Part shown: piece after piece, positions 26,462-34,945 of the stretch
How the letters are laid out: each line of letters starts with the position of its first letter
Numbering within the stretch: position 1 is the stretch's first letter
Origin: Kocuria sp. p3-SID1428
GTDB taxonomy: Bacteria > Actinomycetota > Actinomycetes > Actinomycetales > Micrococcaceae
Direction of reading: 5' to 3'
Length of the DNA: 64,000 nt
Assembly (NCBI RefSeq): GCF_025149945.1
Contig: NZ_JALXVH010000007.1
Coordinates: 19,479 to 83,478, forward strand
Made by a program: the position numbers and the translations under genes
The notes under the pieces: model-generated
What the model was told of the DNA's origin: nothing
Database searches by the model: none
What the model saw: the letters and a program-made list of their open reading frames with translations, nothing else

Positions 26462-26968
26462 ATGACCGAGAACCCCAGCGACCGCCCCAGCTCCGACCTG
26501 GATCGCGTCCCCGCCGAGCAGCGCTGGCGCCTGCAGCGGGTCCTGCCGCACCCGTCGTCGCGGATCTACCAGGCCCTTATGGACCCCGAGCTGCTGCCGC
26601 GCTGGTACGGGCCGCAGGGCTGGAGCGTGCACCCCGAGTCCCTCGAGCTGGATCCGCGACCGGGCGGCATCCGCCGCTTCGCCATGGTCATGGACGACGA
26701 CCCCCAGATGGGCGCCCCCTCCCACGGCCGGCACGCGGCGATCGTGCCGGAGGAGATGCTCGAGATCCAGGAGGCGCTGCCGGGGCCCGATGGCGAGCCC
26801 ACCGAGCATCTGATCCTGCTGCGCATCGAGCTCGTGACCGTCGACGGCGGGACCCGGATCGAGCTGCTGCAGGGGCCGCTGCCGGAGGAGGTCCACGCGA
26901 CCGCCAAGGGCGCCTGGGACTCCTCGCTCGATCGACTGCGCGCGCTGCTGGATTCCCGGGAGTCCTGA
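26462..26968 (+). CDS. SRPBCC / AHSA1-family protein
   Basis: This 168-residue START-like (SRPBCC) protein is of the activator-of-Hsp90-ATPase-like group. RVLPHPSSRIYQALMDPELLPRWYGP begins the fold (about 24–50), with the usual W-Y/G turn. ELDPRPGGIRRFAM and GTRIELLQGPL supply the following β-strands, and the long C-terminal helix runs from ATAKGAWDSSLDRL to the end. Bacterial relatives bind small hydrophobic ligands; the function here is unknown. The ATG at 26462 follows AAGGAGG. Its stop shares one base with the ATG of the metallo-hydrolase gene (TGATG at 26966–26970), so they are co-translated. Confidence 0.85.
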   Translation: MTENPSDRPSSDLDRVPAEQRWRLQRVLPHPSSRIYQALMDPELLPRWYGPQGWSVHPESLELDPRPGGIRRFAMVMDDDPQMGAPSHGRHAAIVPEEMLEIQEALPGPDGEPTEHLILLRIELVTVDGGTRIELLQGPLPEEVHATAKGAWDSSLDRLRALLDSRES

Positions 26969-27765
26969 TGAGCCCTCAGATCCGTCGGCTGACCCGCCTG
27001 GTCTCCGTGCTGCGCGCCGAGAACCCCGGGCCCATGACGCTCGAGGGCACGAACAGCCTGCTGCTGCGCGCGCCGGGCTCCGACGGCGTCGTCGTGGTGG
27101 ATCCCGGCCCCGACCTGCCGGAGCACGTGCAGGCTCTCGCCGCGGCGGGGCCCGTGGAGCTGGTGCTGATCACGCACCGCCACAATGATCACACCGAGGC
27201 GATCGATTCCCTGCGCGAGCTGACCGCAGCGCCCGTGCGGGCCGCGCTGCCGGAGCACTGTCGCCATGGGCAGCCGCTGCGCGACGGCGAGCGCCTCACC
27301 GCCGCCGGGGTCTCGATCGAGGTGCTGGCCACGCCGGGGCACACCTCCGACTCCCTGAGCTTCCGGATCCTCGACGACGCCGCGCTGATCGATGGTGCCG
27401 CGATCGCCCCCATCCTCACCGGCGACACCGTCCTGGGCCGCGGCACGACCATGATCGACCACCCGGACGGCACGCTGGGCGACTACCTGGCCTCGCTCGA
27501 TCGGCTCGAGGCCGCCGGTGGCCTCGGTCTTCCCGCCCATGGTGAGCCGCTGGCGGATCTGTCCGCGACCTGCCGGGAGCTGCGCGATCATCGGATCGAG
27601 CGTCTGGACGAGGTCCGCGCAGCCCTTGAGTCCGTGGGCGCGACAGCCCAGGAGGTCTCCGCCGACGAGCTCGCCGAGCGCATCTACCCGGAGGTCCCCG
27701 AGCAGGTCCGCCCGGCGGCACGTCGGTCGGTCGAGGCCCAGCTGGCGCATCTGCAGCAGGGCTGA
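26968..27765 (+). CDS. Metallo-β-lactamase fold hydrolase
   Basis: This 265-residue enzyme of the glyoxalase II / LACTB2-like MBL group has the metal motif THRHNDHTEA (His70, His72, Asp74, His75). Further ligands are in ATPGHTSDSLSF, TGDTVLGRG and LPAHGEPL. The C-terminal helical region (HRIERLDEVRAAL) matches the LACTB2-like winged-helix end. Human LACTB2 is a ribonuclease and others are thioesterases, so the substrate is open. It starts within the last codon of the SRPBCC gene. The pairing with an SRPBCC protein is frequent in Micrococcales, but no joint function is known to me. Confidence 0.88.
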   Translation: MSPQIRRLTRLVSVLRAENPGPMTLEGTNSLLLRAPGSDGVVVVDPGPDLPEHVQALAAAGPVELVLITHRHNDHTEAIDSLRELTAAPVRAALPEHCRHGQPLRDGERLTAAGVSIEVLATPGHTSDSLSFRILDDAALIDGAAIAPILTGDTVLGRGTTMIDHPDGTLGDYLASLDRLEAAGGLGLPAHGEPLADLSATCRELRDHRIERLDEVRAALESVGATAQEVSADELAERIYPEVPEQVRPAARRSVEAQLAHLQQG

Positions 27766-27870
27766 GCCCCGCCGTCGTCGTCGAGCGGCCTCTGCCTGTG
27801 CGCTCAGCGCCCCAGACGCACGCGCAGAGGCCACTCGATTCCGGAAGGCACAGCGAGGAGCCAGGAGGCC

Positions 27871-28572
27871 TCAGGCGGTCACGGCGCCGTAGTCCTCGAT
27901 CTTCTTGACGCGCGCCACCATGGCGTAGGTGACCGGGAGCATGACGACCTCGATCAGGCACTTCCAGACGTAGCCGACGAGCACGTAGTTCAGGAACTGC
28001 CCCGGCGTCTCGATGCCGATCACGGGGGCGGCGATCGCGCAGAAGATGATCGTGTCCACGAGCTCGCCCACCAGCGTGGAGGCCATCAGCCGCGCCCACA
28101 GGTGCCGCTCCCGGGTGCGCTGCTTGACCTTGACCAGCACGTACGCATTGAGCAGCTGCCCCACCAGGAAGCCCAGCAGGGAGGCCAGGACGATCAGCGG
28201 CACCGGGCCCAGGGTCTGCGCGAAGGCCTCCTGGCCCTCGTAGAACGGTGCGGCCGGCAGCGCGATGATGACCCAGAAGCACAGGCTCGCGAAGGCACCG
28301 GCGGCGAAGGCCATCAGCGTGGAGCGCCGCGCGGCGCGGAAGCCCCAGACCTCGGAGACCACATCGCCCACCACATAGGCCAGCGGGAAGAGGAAGAAGC
28401 CGCCGTCGGTGATGATCGGGCCGATCTGCACGCCCTTGGTGGCGCCGATGTTGGACAGCACCAGGATCACGGCGGTCGCGGCGACGAACAGGTCGAACAG
28501 GCTGCGGGGGCGGCGGGCGTACTGGGCCGCGGTCATCGGGGACGACGACGGCGTGCGGGGGTCGCTGGTCAT
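27871..28572 (-). CDS. YhhQ-family queuosine-precursor transporter
   Basis: This 233-residue membrane protein of the VUT/YhhQ family imports preQ0, preQ1 or queuine. Six or so membrane segments are visible. The family core is FDLFVAATAVILVLSNIGATK, then FPLAYVVGDVVSEVWGFRAARR, and later LNYVLVGYVWKCLIEVVMLPVTY. The start at 28572 has AGGAG 9 nt before it and fits the family length (220–235). A longer frame to 28815 is not supported. tgt is 1.5 kb away, so together they suggest salvage of a 7-deazaguanine base. No preQ1 riboswitch was recognised in the 240-nt leader. It is divergent from the ThiD/PdxK gene. Confidence 0.9.
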   Translation of the reverse strand: MTSDPRTPSSSPMTAAQYARRPRSLFDLFVAATAVILVLSNIGATKGVQIGPIITDGGFFLFPLAYVVGDVVSEVWGFRAARRSTLMAFAAGAFASLCFWVIIALPAAPFYEGQEAFAQTLGPVPLIVLASLLGFLVGQLLNAYVLVKVKQRTRERHLWARLMASTLVGELVDTIIFCAIAAPVIGIETPGQFLNYVLVGYVWKCLIEVVMLPVTYAMVARVKKIEDYGAVTA

Positions 28573-28813
28573 GCGGCAGGGCTCCTGGGGAGGGGTGGTC
28601 AGCGCCGAGCGGAGCGGGCTGATGCCGTCTCCGTCGCGCGTGGATCCGAGCGCGGCACGACCTGCAGGAGCCTGGGGGCTGCGCAGGTCCGACGGACGCG
28701 CTGCCTGCCACCCAGCGCGTCGAACCGTCTCGACCGCGCCAGGATACAGGCCGCGATGACCGCCCACGACGGCCATGTTGGTGCCACCCGCCCAGCAGGA
28801 GCAGAATCGAGCC

Positions 28814-29647
28814 ATGACTTCTGCACCCGCTGCTCAGACTCCCCCGTTCGCGCTCACGATCGCCGGCAACGAGGCCACCGGCGGCGCCGGCGCCCAGGCG
28901 GATCTCAAGACCTTCCAGGAGCTCGGCGTCTTCGGCTCGCTGGCGCTGACCTGCATCGTGTCCTTCGACCCCAGCAACGACTGGGGCCACCGCTTCTCCC
29001 CGGTGGATCCGCAGGTGATCGCCGATCAGCTCGACGCCGCCTCCTCGGCCTACGACCTCAGCGCCGTCAAGATCGGCATGCTCGGCTCACCGCAGACCAT
29101 CGACGTCGTCGCCCAGGCCCTCGAGTCCCTGAAGACCCCGCACCTGGTGCTGGACCCGGTGCTGATCTGCAAGGGCCAGGAGCCCGGTGCCGCACTCGAC
29201 ACGGACAAGGCGCTGACCGCCCAGATCCTGCCGAAGGCCACGTTCGTGACGCCCAACCACTTCGAGTCGATCTCGCTGTCCGGAATGGACGACATCACGA
29301 CCGTCGAGCAGCTCGAGGAGGCCGCCAAGCGCATCCACGAGCGCTCCGGGGCCGCAGTGCTCGCCAAGGGCGGCGTGCGCCTGGAGGGTCCGGACGCCGT
29401 GGACGTGTTCTACGACGGCACCACGACCGAGGTCCTGTCCTCGCCGAAGGTCGGCGACATCGCCGTCGCCGGAGCCGGCTGCACCCTGGCCGCGGCGATC
29501 ACCGCCGAGCTGGCCAAGGGCCTGTCCCCGCTGGAGGCGGCCCAGGCCGCCAAGGAGTTCGTCTCGGCCGGCATCCGCCAGCGCGTGAGCTCCCACGCCC
29601 CGTTCGACTCCCTGTGGCAGGGCGGGCTGGCCGCCGAGCGCGCCTGA
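28814..29647 (+). CDS. ThiD/PdxK-type pyrimidine or pyridoxal kinase
   Basis: This 277-residue ribokinase-fold kinase is of the ThiD–PdxK clade. It phosphorylates hydroxymethylpyrimidine (thiamine pathway) and/or pyridoxine, pyridoxal and pyridoxamine. The N-terminal IAGNEATGGAGAQADLKTF corresponds to the substrate/anion motif of ThiD (GSDSGGGAGIQAD), with Asn-Glu-Ala-Thr in place of Ser-Asp-Ser-Gly as in the PdxK-like subgroup. GAGCTLAAAITAEL is the C-terminal ATP/catalytic loop; its Cys is also typical of PdxK-type members. No TPP riboswitch is visible upstream, which favours a B6-salvage role. The ATG at 28814 has AGGAGC upstream. A terminator follows at 29692. Confidence 0.85.
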   Translation: MTSAPAAQTPPFALTIAGNEATGGAGAQADLKTFQELGVFGSLALTCIVSFDPSNDWGHRFSPVDPQVIADQLDAASSAYDLSAVKIGMLGSPQTIDVVAQALESLKTPHLVLDPVLICKGQEPGAALDTDKALTAQILPKATFVTPNHFESISLSGMDDITTVEQLEEAAKRIHERSGAAVLAKGGVRLEGPDAVDVFYDGTTTEVLSSPKVGDIAVAGAGCTLAAAITAELAKGLSPLEAAQAAKEFVSAGIRQRVSSHAPFDSLWQGGLAAERA

Positions 29648-29691
29648 GCAGCAGCGCCCCACACATTCCATTCAGGGCATATGACGATCGC

Positions 29692-29724
29692 GGCCCCGCA
29701 CTGCAGTCGATGCAGTGCGGGGCC
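29692..29724 (+). terminator. Terminator of the ThiD/PdxK gene
   Basis: A perfect 14-bp stem (29692–29705 with 29711–29724), 5-nt loop and GGCTTTCG tail lie 45 nt past the stop. Confidence 0.75.
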
Positions 29725-29849
29725 GGCTTTCGCCTCCGAGCAGCTCCCGGACACTTCCGCGGAGTCATGAGCTCCGGAATCCCGATGCGAACCCAACTGA
29801 GGATCAGAAGGTCCTGGACGGCGGACGCGGATCGAGGCGAGGAGGCGCA

Positions 29850-30093
29850 ATGGATCCGACAACTGGCCTCGCGCCTCGCGAGTCGATCGACGACGTCGTC
29901 CGCGGGCTCCGCGAGCTGCGCGGCTCCGTCGGGGATCCGTCCCTCGCGCAGATCGCTCAGCGGATCACCGAGCGCCGCATCGCCCGGGGCACGCCGGAGG
30001 CGGCCGCCCGAACAGCCGCCCACTGCCGAGACGACGCAGCCCGGCACTCCTCACCAGGAATACGCTCCGCAGACTGAGGGTTATGGGAGGTGA
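29850..30093 (+). pseudogene. Small HTH-like protein gene, probably frameshifted
   Basis: The ATG at 29850 has AGGAGG (29840–29845) 4 nt upstream. Its frame gives 75 residues starting MDPTTGLAPRESIDDVVRG, followed by LRELRGSVGDPSLAQIAQRI. That is the start of a helix-turn-helix module found in actinobacterial regulators (LRxLRxxAGNPSxxxLAxR). The recognition-helix part is then lost. The frame shifted by +1 runs from about 30000 to the stop at 30093 and encodes a Pro/Thr/Gln-rich tail (EQPPTAETTQPGTPHQEYA) that looks more protein-like than the annotated end (to 30077). A one-base shift near 30000 would join them. Function of the intact gene is unknown. Confidence 0.45.
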
Positions 30094-30147
30094 CGCGGCA
30101 CGGAAGAATCCGTCGCCGCGCACAAACCTGAATGAAAGGAGCACGAC

Positions 30148-30681
30148 ATGGCAGTCTCCGACAAGAAGGTGGCCTTCCTGCTGACCCGCGGCGTGGAGCA
30201 GATCGAGCTGACCAGCCCCCGCCAGGCCCTCGACGAGGCGGGCGCGACCACCACGCTCATCTCGCCCTCGGAGGGCACCATCCAGGCCATGCAGAGCGAC
30301 TGGGACCACGGCGACACGTTCGACGTCGACCTCCCGGTCGGCCAGGCGCGGGTCGAGGACTTCGACATGCTGGTGCTGCCCGGCGGCACCCTGAACTCCG
30401 ATGCCCTCCGTCTGGACGAGGACTCGGTGGAGCTGGTCAAGGCGTTCTTCGCCGCGGACAAGCCCGTGGCCGCGATCTGCCACGCCCCGTGGACCCTGGC
30501 CCAGGCGGGCGTAGCGAAGGGCCGCCGCCTGACCTCGTTCGCATCCACCCAGGTGGACCTCAAGAACGCCGGGGCCGACTGGGTCGACGAGGAGGTCGTC
30601 GTCGACGGCAACCTCATCACCTCGCGCAGCCCCGAAGACCTGGAGGCCTTCAACCGCGAGATCGCCCGGGCCCTGTCCTGA
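30148..30681 (+). CDS. DJ-1/PfpI family protein (deglycase/protease-like)
   Basis: This 177-residue cytoplasmic protein of the class I glutamine-amidotransferase fold, PfpI subgroup, has the nucleophile elbow AAICHAPWTL with Cys111 and His112. The conserved Glu lies in RGVEQIELTSP (about 16–22), and the oxyanion glycines are in VLPGGTLNSD. Length matches PfpI/YhbO proteins, described as protein/DNA deglycases and stress proteins. The ATG at 30148 follows GAAAGGAGC with normal spacing. It stands alone, with a strong terminator 17 nt after the stop. Confidence 0.92.
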   Translation: MAVSDKKVAFLLTRGVEQIELTSPRQALDEAGATTTLISPSEGTIQAMQSDWDHGDTFDVDLPVGQARVEDFDMLVLPGGTLNSDALRLDEDSVELVKAFFAADKPVAAICHAPWTLAQAGVAKGRRLTSFASTQVDLKNAGADWVDEEVVVDGNLITSRSPEDLEAFNREIARALS

Positions 30682-30697
30682 GCCTTCGCGCAGCACT

Positions 30698-30733
30698 GCG
30701 CCCCGCCCGCTCCGCTCGGAGCAGGCGGGGCGC
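30698..30733 (+). terminator. Terminator of the pfpI-like gene
   Basis: A 16-bp stem with one mismatch (30698–30713 with 30718–30733) and a 4-nt loop, then CTCACTGTC. Confidence 0.7.
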
Positions 30734-30821
30734 CTCACTGTCAGCTCATGCTCAGGAGATTCCAAGTAAGTCTCGCCTCACTCAGGGGCCTTTTGGCGAC
30801 ATCCGACAGTAAGGTGTCAGC

Positions 30822-31490
30822 ATGCCCAAGATCCAAGCGGCCACCAACGCCGAGCAGCGCGAGCACACCAAGCACGCCATCCTCGAGTCCTTCGGCCAGC
30901 TGCTGTACCAGCAGGGCCTGACCGGGCTCACCATGACCCATGTGGCCCGCAACGCCGGCATCGGCCGCACGGCCGTCTACAACTACTTCGCGGACATGGG
31001 CGAATTGCTCATCGCCTTCACCATGGACGAGACCGATCGCTTCATGCGCGAGCTGCACGCCGAGCTCGCCCTGGTCGAGAATCCCGTGGACAAGCTCGGC
31101 GTGTACGTCCGCGCCCAGCTCGACGACCTCTCGCGCCGTCACATCCCCCCGGGGCCGGCCATGCGCACGGTGCTCTCCCCGGAGGACTTCCAGAAGCTCG
31201 GCGCCCACGTGGGCTCGCTGCGACTCGTGCTCATCGACATCCTCCGCGAGGCCGTCGCCGACGGCTGGCTGCCGGACGGCGACCTCCCGGAGATGGGCCG
31301 CCTGGTCCACGGCTCCCTGGCCTCCACGGCCGACCGGGAGGCCAACTCGGAGGAGGACCGCGCCGCCCACGAGCGCCACGTCCGCGCCACGGTCACCTTC
31401 ATCCTGCGCGGGCTGGGTGCCCGCTTCGACGACGACGGATCCCCCGTCCGCCTGTCCGAGCCCTCCCCTGCCCTGAGCCTGGCCGGCTGA
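30822..31490 (+). CDS. TetR-family transcriptional regulator
   Basis: The 222-residue regulator has an N-terminal TetR helix-turn-helix: ILESFGQLLYQQGLTGLTMTHVARNAGIGRTAVYNYF (about 24–60). The C-terminal ligand-binding part has no recognisable subfamily and ends in a 30-residue disordered tail. A –10-like TAAGGT (30810–30815) lies exactly 6 nt before the ATG without a Shine-Dalgarno, so the mRNA is probably leaderless. GACATCC...GGTGTC around 30798–30818 forms a small dyad that could be a self-operator. Target genes are not evident; neighbours are a DJ-1/PfpI protein and an unknown gene on the opposite strand, directly abutting its stop. Confidence 0.9.
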   Translation: MPKIQAATNAEQREHTKHAILESFGQLLYQQGLTGLTMTHVARNAGIGRTAVYNYFADMGELLIAFTMDETDRFMRELHAELALVENPVDKLGVYVRAQLDDLSRRHIPPGPAMRTVLSPEDFQKLGAHVGSLRLVLIDILREAVADGWLPDGDLPEMGRLVHGSLASTADREANSEEDRAAHERHVRATVTFILRGLGARFDDDGSPVRLSEPSPALSLAG

Positions 31491-31919
31491 TCAGCCCACC
31501 TGCACGGACTCGACCCGGTACCACTCAGTCAGGATCCTGACGAAGGGCGCCGCCAGCTCCTCGGCACGATCCAGTGCGCGCTTCTGCGAGCGGATGCCCA
31601 GGCCCCAGCCATCCGTATAGCCCTTGGCCAGCCACTGCAGGTCATCTGGCAGGAACTTCTCAGCCAGCAGCAGCTTCCGCGCGCCGAGCTCGGTCCTTCC
31701 GGACTGCGGGTGGCTCGTGCTCACCAGCAGGCGCTCTTCATGGCCCTTCAGCACCCCGTGGTAGAGCCGCTTCAGGTGCACGACCCAGCCCGGGCGAGGC
31801 GACCACGACGCACGGCATGTCGGAGGCGCCCGCCGCACTTCGACGTCCCAGTCCTGCGGCAGCCGCAGCTGCAGGTCCAGGCTCTCCAGCTTGCCGCTGA
31901 CCAATGACTTCCACTCCAT
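31491..31919 (-). CDS. Hypothetical protein
   Basis: I do not recognise this 142-residue protein. It is soluble, Trp- and Arg-rich, with WKSLVSGKLESLDLQLRLP at the N-terminus and a helical end (RALDRAEELAAPFVRILTEWYRV). GC content and codon use are like the neighbours. The stop codon directly abuts the stop of the convergent TetR gene. No signal peptide or membrane segment is seen. The start at 31919 has no strong ribosome site (GAGAGGGC further upstream). The 187-nt gap behind it (31920–32106) holds nothing recognisable. Confidence 0.6.
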   Translation of the reverse strand: MEWKSLVSGKLESLDLQLRLPQDWDVEVRRAPPTCRASWSPRPGWVVHLKRLYHGVLKGHEERLLVSTSHPQSGRTELGARKLLLAEKFLPDDLQWLAKGYTDGWGLGIRSQKRALDRAEELAAPFVRILTEWYRVESVQVG

Positions 31920-32106
31920 CGCGTTCTGCCCTCTCCCCTCGGCGTTCAGCTGCCCGCACCTCGCGTCGCGGGGCCTGACTCTCGGGAGGCTACGACCGCG
32001 GCACCGAGCATTGCAGGCCGGCGTCGGGCTCCGAATACCGGGGCACGACGCCGGGGTCCGGCGCGGGAGCCCTGCAGCCGAGGCCGCGGGCAGGGGAAGG
32101 GGCGGC

Positions 32107-32913
32107 TCAGCTGGTCAGCACACCGGTGCGCGGCGGGATGTAGTGCCCGGCGACGGTGACCCCGTAGTCGAGGAAGTTGATCCGCACCCAGCGGCCGTCG
32201 CTGAGCTTGCGGGAGTGCACGAAGCGGTCGTCGGCGAACTGCGTGTCGCCCACGGCATGAAGGCTCTTCCAGTTCACCGCGTAGCGCAGATCAGCGGTCT
32301 CGGAGCGGTCCTCGTCCAAGGAGTACCAGAAGATGCTCTCTCGGAACGGCTTGCCGGAATCGCGCGTCTCGCGGCAGGTCGTCTCGGCCTCGGAGACCCC
32401 CGTCTGCATGTGGCTGCCGGAGGTCCGGGACATCAGCGTGGCCGCCAGGACCATGGACATGTCGTGGGCCCGGCGGTCGTTCACGCGGGATTGGAGGCTC
32501 GCGGCGTTCGAGGTGGAATCCAGCAGGCAGCTGCTGCCGACGCTCCCGCTGGCCGTGGGGGTCGTCGTGGCGTTGACCGCGAAGTTGTGCATGACCACGG
32601 GCGTGCCGGTGGCGGCCACGCGGTTCATGAGCGCGCCGTTCTGCTGGGTCACGTACCAGGGCCCCAGGGGCGCGCCGTTCGAGCCGCCGACCGTGGACTC
32701 GCGGAAGATCCAGTCCAGCTCCCGCGACTGGCCCAGGCGCAGCGCCAGCGACTGCTGATTCGGGCAGTCCGAGTACACGCCGAGGTTGCCGGCGACCCCG
32801 GCCCTGCCGTCGCGGCGAGCCACCTCGTCGTCGATCGCCGCGACGGTGCGCAGCATCGCCTGCCCGTACCCGTCGTCGGCGCCCCACGGACCCCAGGTGC
32901 TGATGTCGCGCAT
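32107..32913 (-). CDS. Unknown protein with an apparently lost N-terminus, downstream of the LTA-synthase-like gene
   Basis: I do not recognise the 268-residue product. It has RDISTWGPWGADDGYGQAML, three Cys (SDCPNQ, SSCLLD, TTCRET), a Ser/Thr/Asn-rich middle, and a conserved-looking end (WVRINFLDYGVTVAGHYIPP). The composition suggests an exported protein, yet there is no signal peptide. Four codons before the ATG there is an in-frame TAG (32923–32925), preceded in frame by ATG-GCG-ATG-TCT-CCT-GCC. No Shine-Dalgarno precedes the ATG at 32913. The reading frame therefore looks N-terminally damaged, or the gene starts abnormally. It follows the LTA-synthase-like gene by 53 nt on the same strand and is probably co-transcribed with it. 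Confidence 0.5.
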   Translation of the reverse strand: MRDISTWGPWGADDGYGQAMLRTVAAIDDEVARRDGRAGVAGNLGVYSDCPNQQSLALRLGQSRELDWIFRESTVGGSNGAPLGPWYVTQQNGALMNRVAATGTPVVMHNFAVNATTTPTASGSVGSSCLLDSTSNAASLQSRVNDRRAHDMSMVLAATLMSRTSGSHMQTGVSEAETTCRETRDSGKPFRESIFWYSLDEDRSETADLRYAVNWKSLHAVGDTQFADDRFVHSRKLSDGRWVRINFLDYGVTVAGHYIPPRTGVLTS

Positions 32914-32966
32914 GTTCTGGTTCTAGGCAGGAGACATCGCCATGTCATCCAGGCGGGGGCAGGACC

Positions 32967-34865
32967 TCACTGCTGCTGCACGGCCCCCGGCCACATGTCC
33001 TCCACCGCGTACCGGTCGCCGATCGAGAAGTCGTACTGCACGAGCTGCAGATCCTGGAGCAGATCCGCTCGGGCCGCGTCCAGGTTCTCCCGATCCAGCT
33101 CCTCGCCCTGCGGATCCAGCAGGCGCTCGCGCTGGATCACCGGCATGCTGGAGTTCACGTCCTCGAGCAGCGCCAGATAGGGCGTGACGGGGGCGTCGGC
33201 GACCTCATAGACCTTGGGCAGGAACATGGCCGGGGTGGCCACCGTGCCCTGCGAGGTCTGCTCCGTCTCGCTGCTCCACACGTAGTACGGGGTCTGCAGG
33301 CTGGTCTCCGGATCGTTCTGCTCGCGCAGCTCATCCGAGTAGACGCCGGGCAGGTGATCTCCGTAGAACACCACGACGGTCTTCTCATCCCGATCGCGCA
33401 GCTGCTGCAGGAACTCCGCCATCGCCTCGTCGGTGCTGTGCAGACCGCGGGCGTACTGGCTCAGCTGCCCGGTGTCCGAGCCGTCGGAGACCTCGACGCC
33501 GATCGGGTCGTCGTAGAAGTCGAAATAGGGACCGTGGTTCTGCATGGTCACAAGGTTCGTGAACAGGGGCTCGTCGGTGGTGTCCATCTGGTGGAGCACC
33601 TCGTCGAAGGCGGAGGCGTCGCTGATGTACGGACTGCCGCCCAGGTGGTCGTCCTCCTGGATGCTGTCCTCGTTGACCACCCGGTCGAAGCCGAAGTTCT
33701 CGTAGACCGCAGGGCGCTTGTACATGTGCAGGTTGTAGGGGTGGATGGCCACCGAGACGTGGCCCGTCTCCTCGAAGGCCCCCACGGCAGACGGGTAGCC
33801 GTCCAGGTCGCTGACGAAGTTCTGGTACGGCGAGCTCGCCTGCTGGCGGAACAGGCCGACGGGCTGACCGGTCAGCGACTCGAACTCCATGGTCGAGGTG
33901 CCGCCGCCATAGGAGTTGGAGTACATGGTCCCGGACAGCGTCTCGTCCATGATCTCGCGGGTCTGCGGGATGGGGTCCTCGTCGAGGGCGACCCCGTCCA
34001 TGCGCGTGGGGTCGGTGAACGACTCGGAGAGGATGACCACCACATTGGTGTCCTCGAGGGAGCCGTCGCGCCCGGCATTGATCTGCTCGGCACGGCCCTC
34101 GTAGCGCTCGGCGAGATCATCCATGGCCGCCTCGTCGTAGCCCTCGGGCTCGGCCATGGGGTCGGTCGGCATGTTGTACAGGAATCCGCCCACGAAGCCG
34201 TGGACCCGGTAGTTGTAGAGCTGGCTGGAGTTGCCCCACTCCTGCCCCTTCGTGTTGTAGAGCGCACGCCACATGTTGGAATCGGAATTGAAGCCCACGG
34301 TGTGGACGAGCGCAGCGCCCGTCACGATCACGCCGATCACCCGCAGGCCCAGGTAGCGCTTGTTGACCCCGCCCTCCGGGCGGCGCAGGCGCGGACGGGG
34401 GAAGCGCCGCGCGGCCAGCTTGCCGATCACGACGATCACCAGCACCAGCACGACGAGTCCGATCACCACCCCGGCGATCATCCGCCCCGTGACCATCGAG
34501 AGCAGGAAGCCCGCCTGGCTCACGAACTCCATGTCGCTGGGGAACACAGGCTCCTGCCGCATCATCAGCTTCTGCTTGCTGGCCACCGACAGGATCGCCA
34601 GGGCGGCAGTGACGATGCCGACCGACCACCAGAACCGCCCGAGCAGCAGCCACAGGAAGGCCATCAGCAGGAAGATCACCAGGACGTCGAACGGCGAGAC
34701 CAGCCCCGCAAGGTCCCCGAAGGTGTCGCCCTCCACGCGCACGGAGCTCTGCAGCATGAACGCGCAGGTCGCCGAGAGCACGAGCATCACGACCGCACCG
34801 CCGAGGATTCCGGTCCAGCGAGGACGGGGCGCAGGGGAGTCTTCGGGGGTTGTCGTGCTGTGCAT
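32967..34865 (-). CDS. LTA-synthase-like / phosphoglycerol transferase (sulfatase-fold) membrane enzyme
   Basis: This 632-residue polytopic enzyme has five N-terminal membrane segments (about 15–200) and an extracellular alkaline-phosphatase/sulfatase domain. Visible family blocks are VVVILSESFTDPTRMDG, SNSYGGGTSTMEFESLTG (catalytic Thr near 320), NLVTMQNHGPYFDFY and VVVFYGDHLPG. Such enzymes transfer phosphoglycerol to wall polymers or glycolipids; LtaS is the model. The start is uncertain: an ATG at 34865, or GTG/ATG at 34916/34913 adding 16–17 residues. GATACC just upstream could be a –10 that makes the ATG at 34865 leaderless. The following unknown gene may belong to the same wall-polymer pathway. 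Confidence 0.85.
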   Translation of the reverse strand: MHSTTTPEDSPAPRPRWTGILGGAVVMLVLSATCAFMLQSSVRVEGDTFGDLAGLVSPFDVLVIFLLMAFLWLLLGRFWWSVGIVTAALAILSVASKQKLMMRQEPVFPSDMEFVSQAGFLLSMVTGRMIAGVVIGLVVLVLVIVVIGKLAARRFPRPRLRRPEGGVNKRYLGLRVIGVIVTGAALVHTVGFNSDSNMWRALYNTKGQEWGNSSQLYNYRVHGFVGGFLYNMPTDPMAEPEGYDEAAMDDLAERYEGRAEQINAGRDGSLEDTNVVVILSESFTDPTRMDGVALDEDPIPQTREIMDETLSGTMYSNSYGGGTSTMEFESLTGQPVGLFRQQASSPYQNFVSDLDGYPSAVGAFEETGHVSVAIHPYNLHMYKRPAVYENFGFDRVVNEDSIQEDDHLGGSPYISDASAFDEVLHQMDTTDEPLFTNLVTMQNHGPYFDFYDDPIGVEVSDGSDTGQLSQYARGLHSTDEAMAEFLQQLRDRDEKTVVVFYGDHLPGVYSDELREQNDPETSLQTPYYVWSSETEQTSQGTVATPAMFLPKVYEVADAPVTPYLALLEDVNSSMPVIQRERLLDPQGEELDRENLDAARADLLQDLQLVQYDFSIGDRYAVEDMWPGAVQQQ

Positions 34866-34945
34866 GCAGGACACGGTATCTGTAAAGACTCTGTTCACCT
34901 TCGCCGGATTCATCACACCTGATGGCGACGCGCGTCACATCCGAT

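Noticed and set aside
28700..28813. A TPP riboswitch before the ThiD/PdxK gene
   Set aside because: The conserved CTGAGA and ACC-TGATCTGG blocks are absent.
28573..28813. A preQ1 riboswitch before the YhhQ-type gene
   Set aside because: No AGAGGTTCTAGC-like stem or A-rich tail is present on the minus strand.
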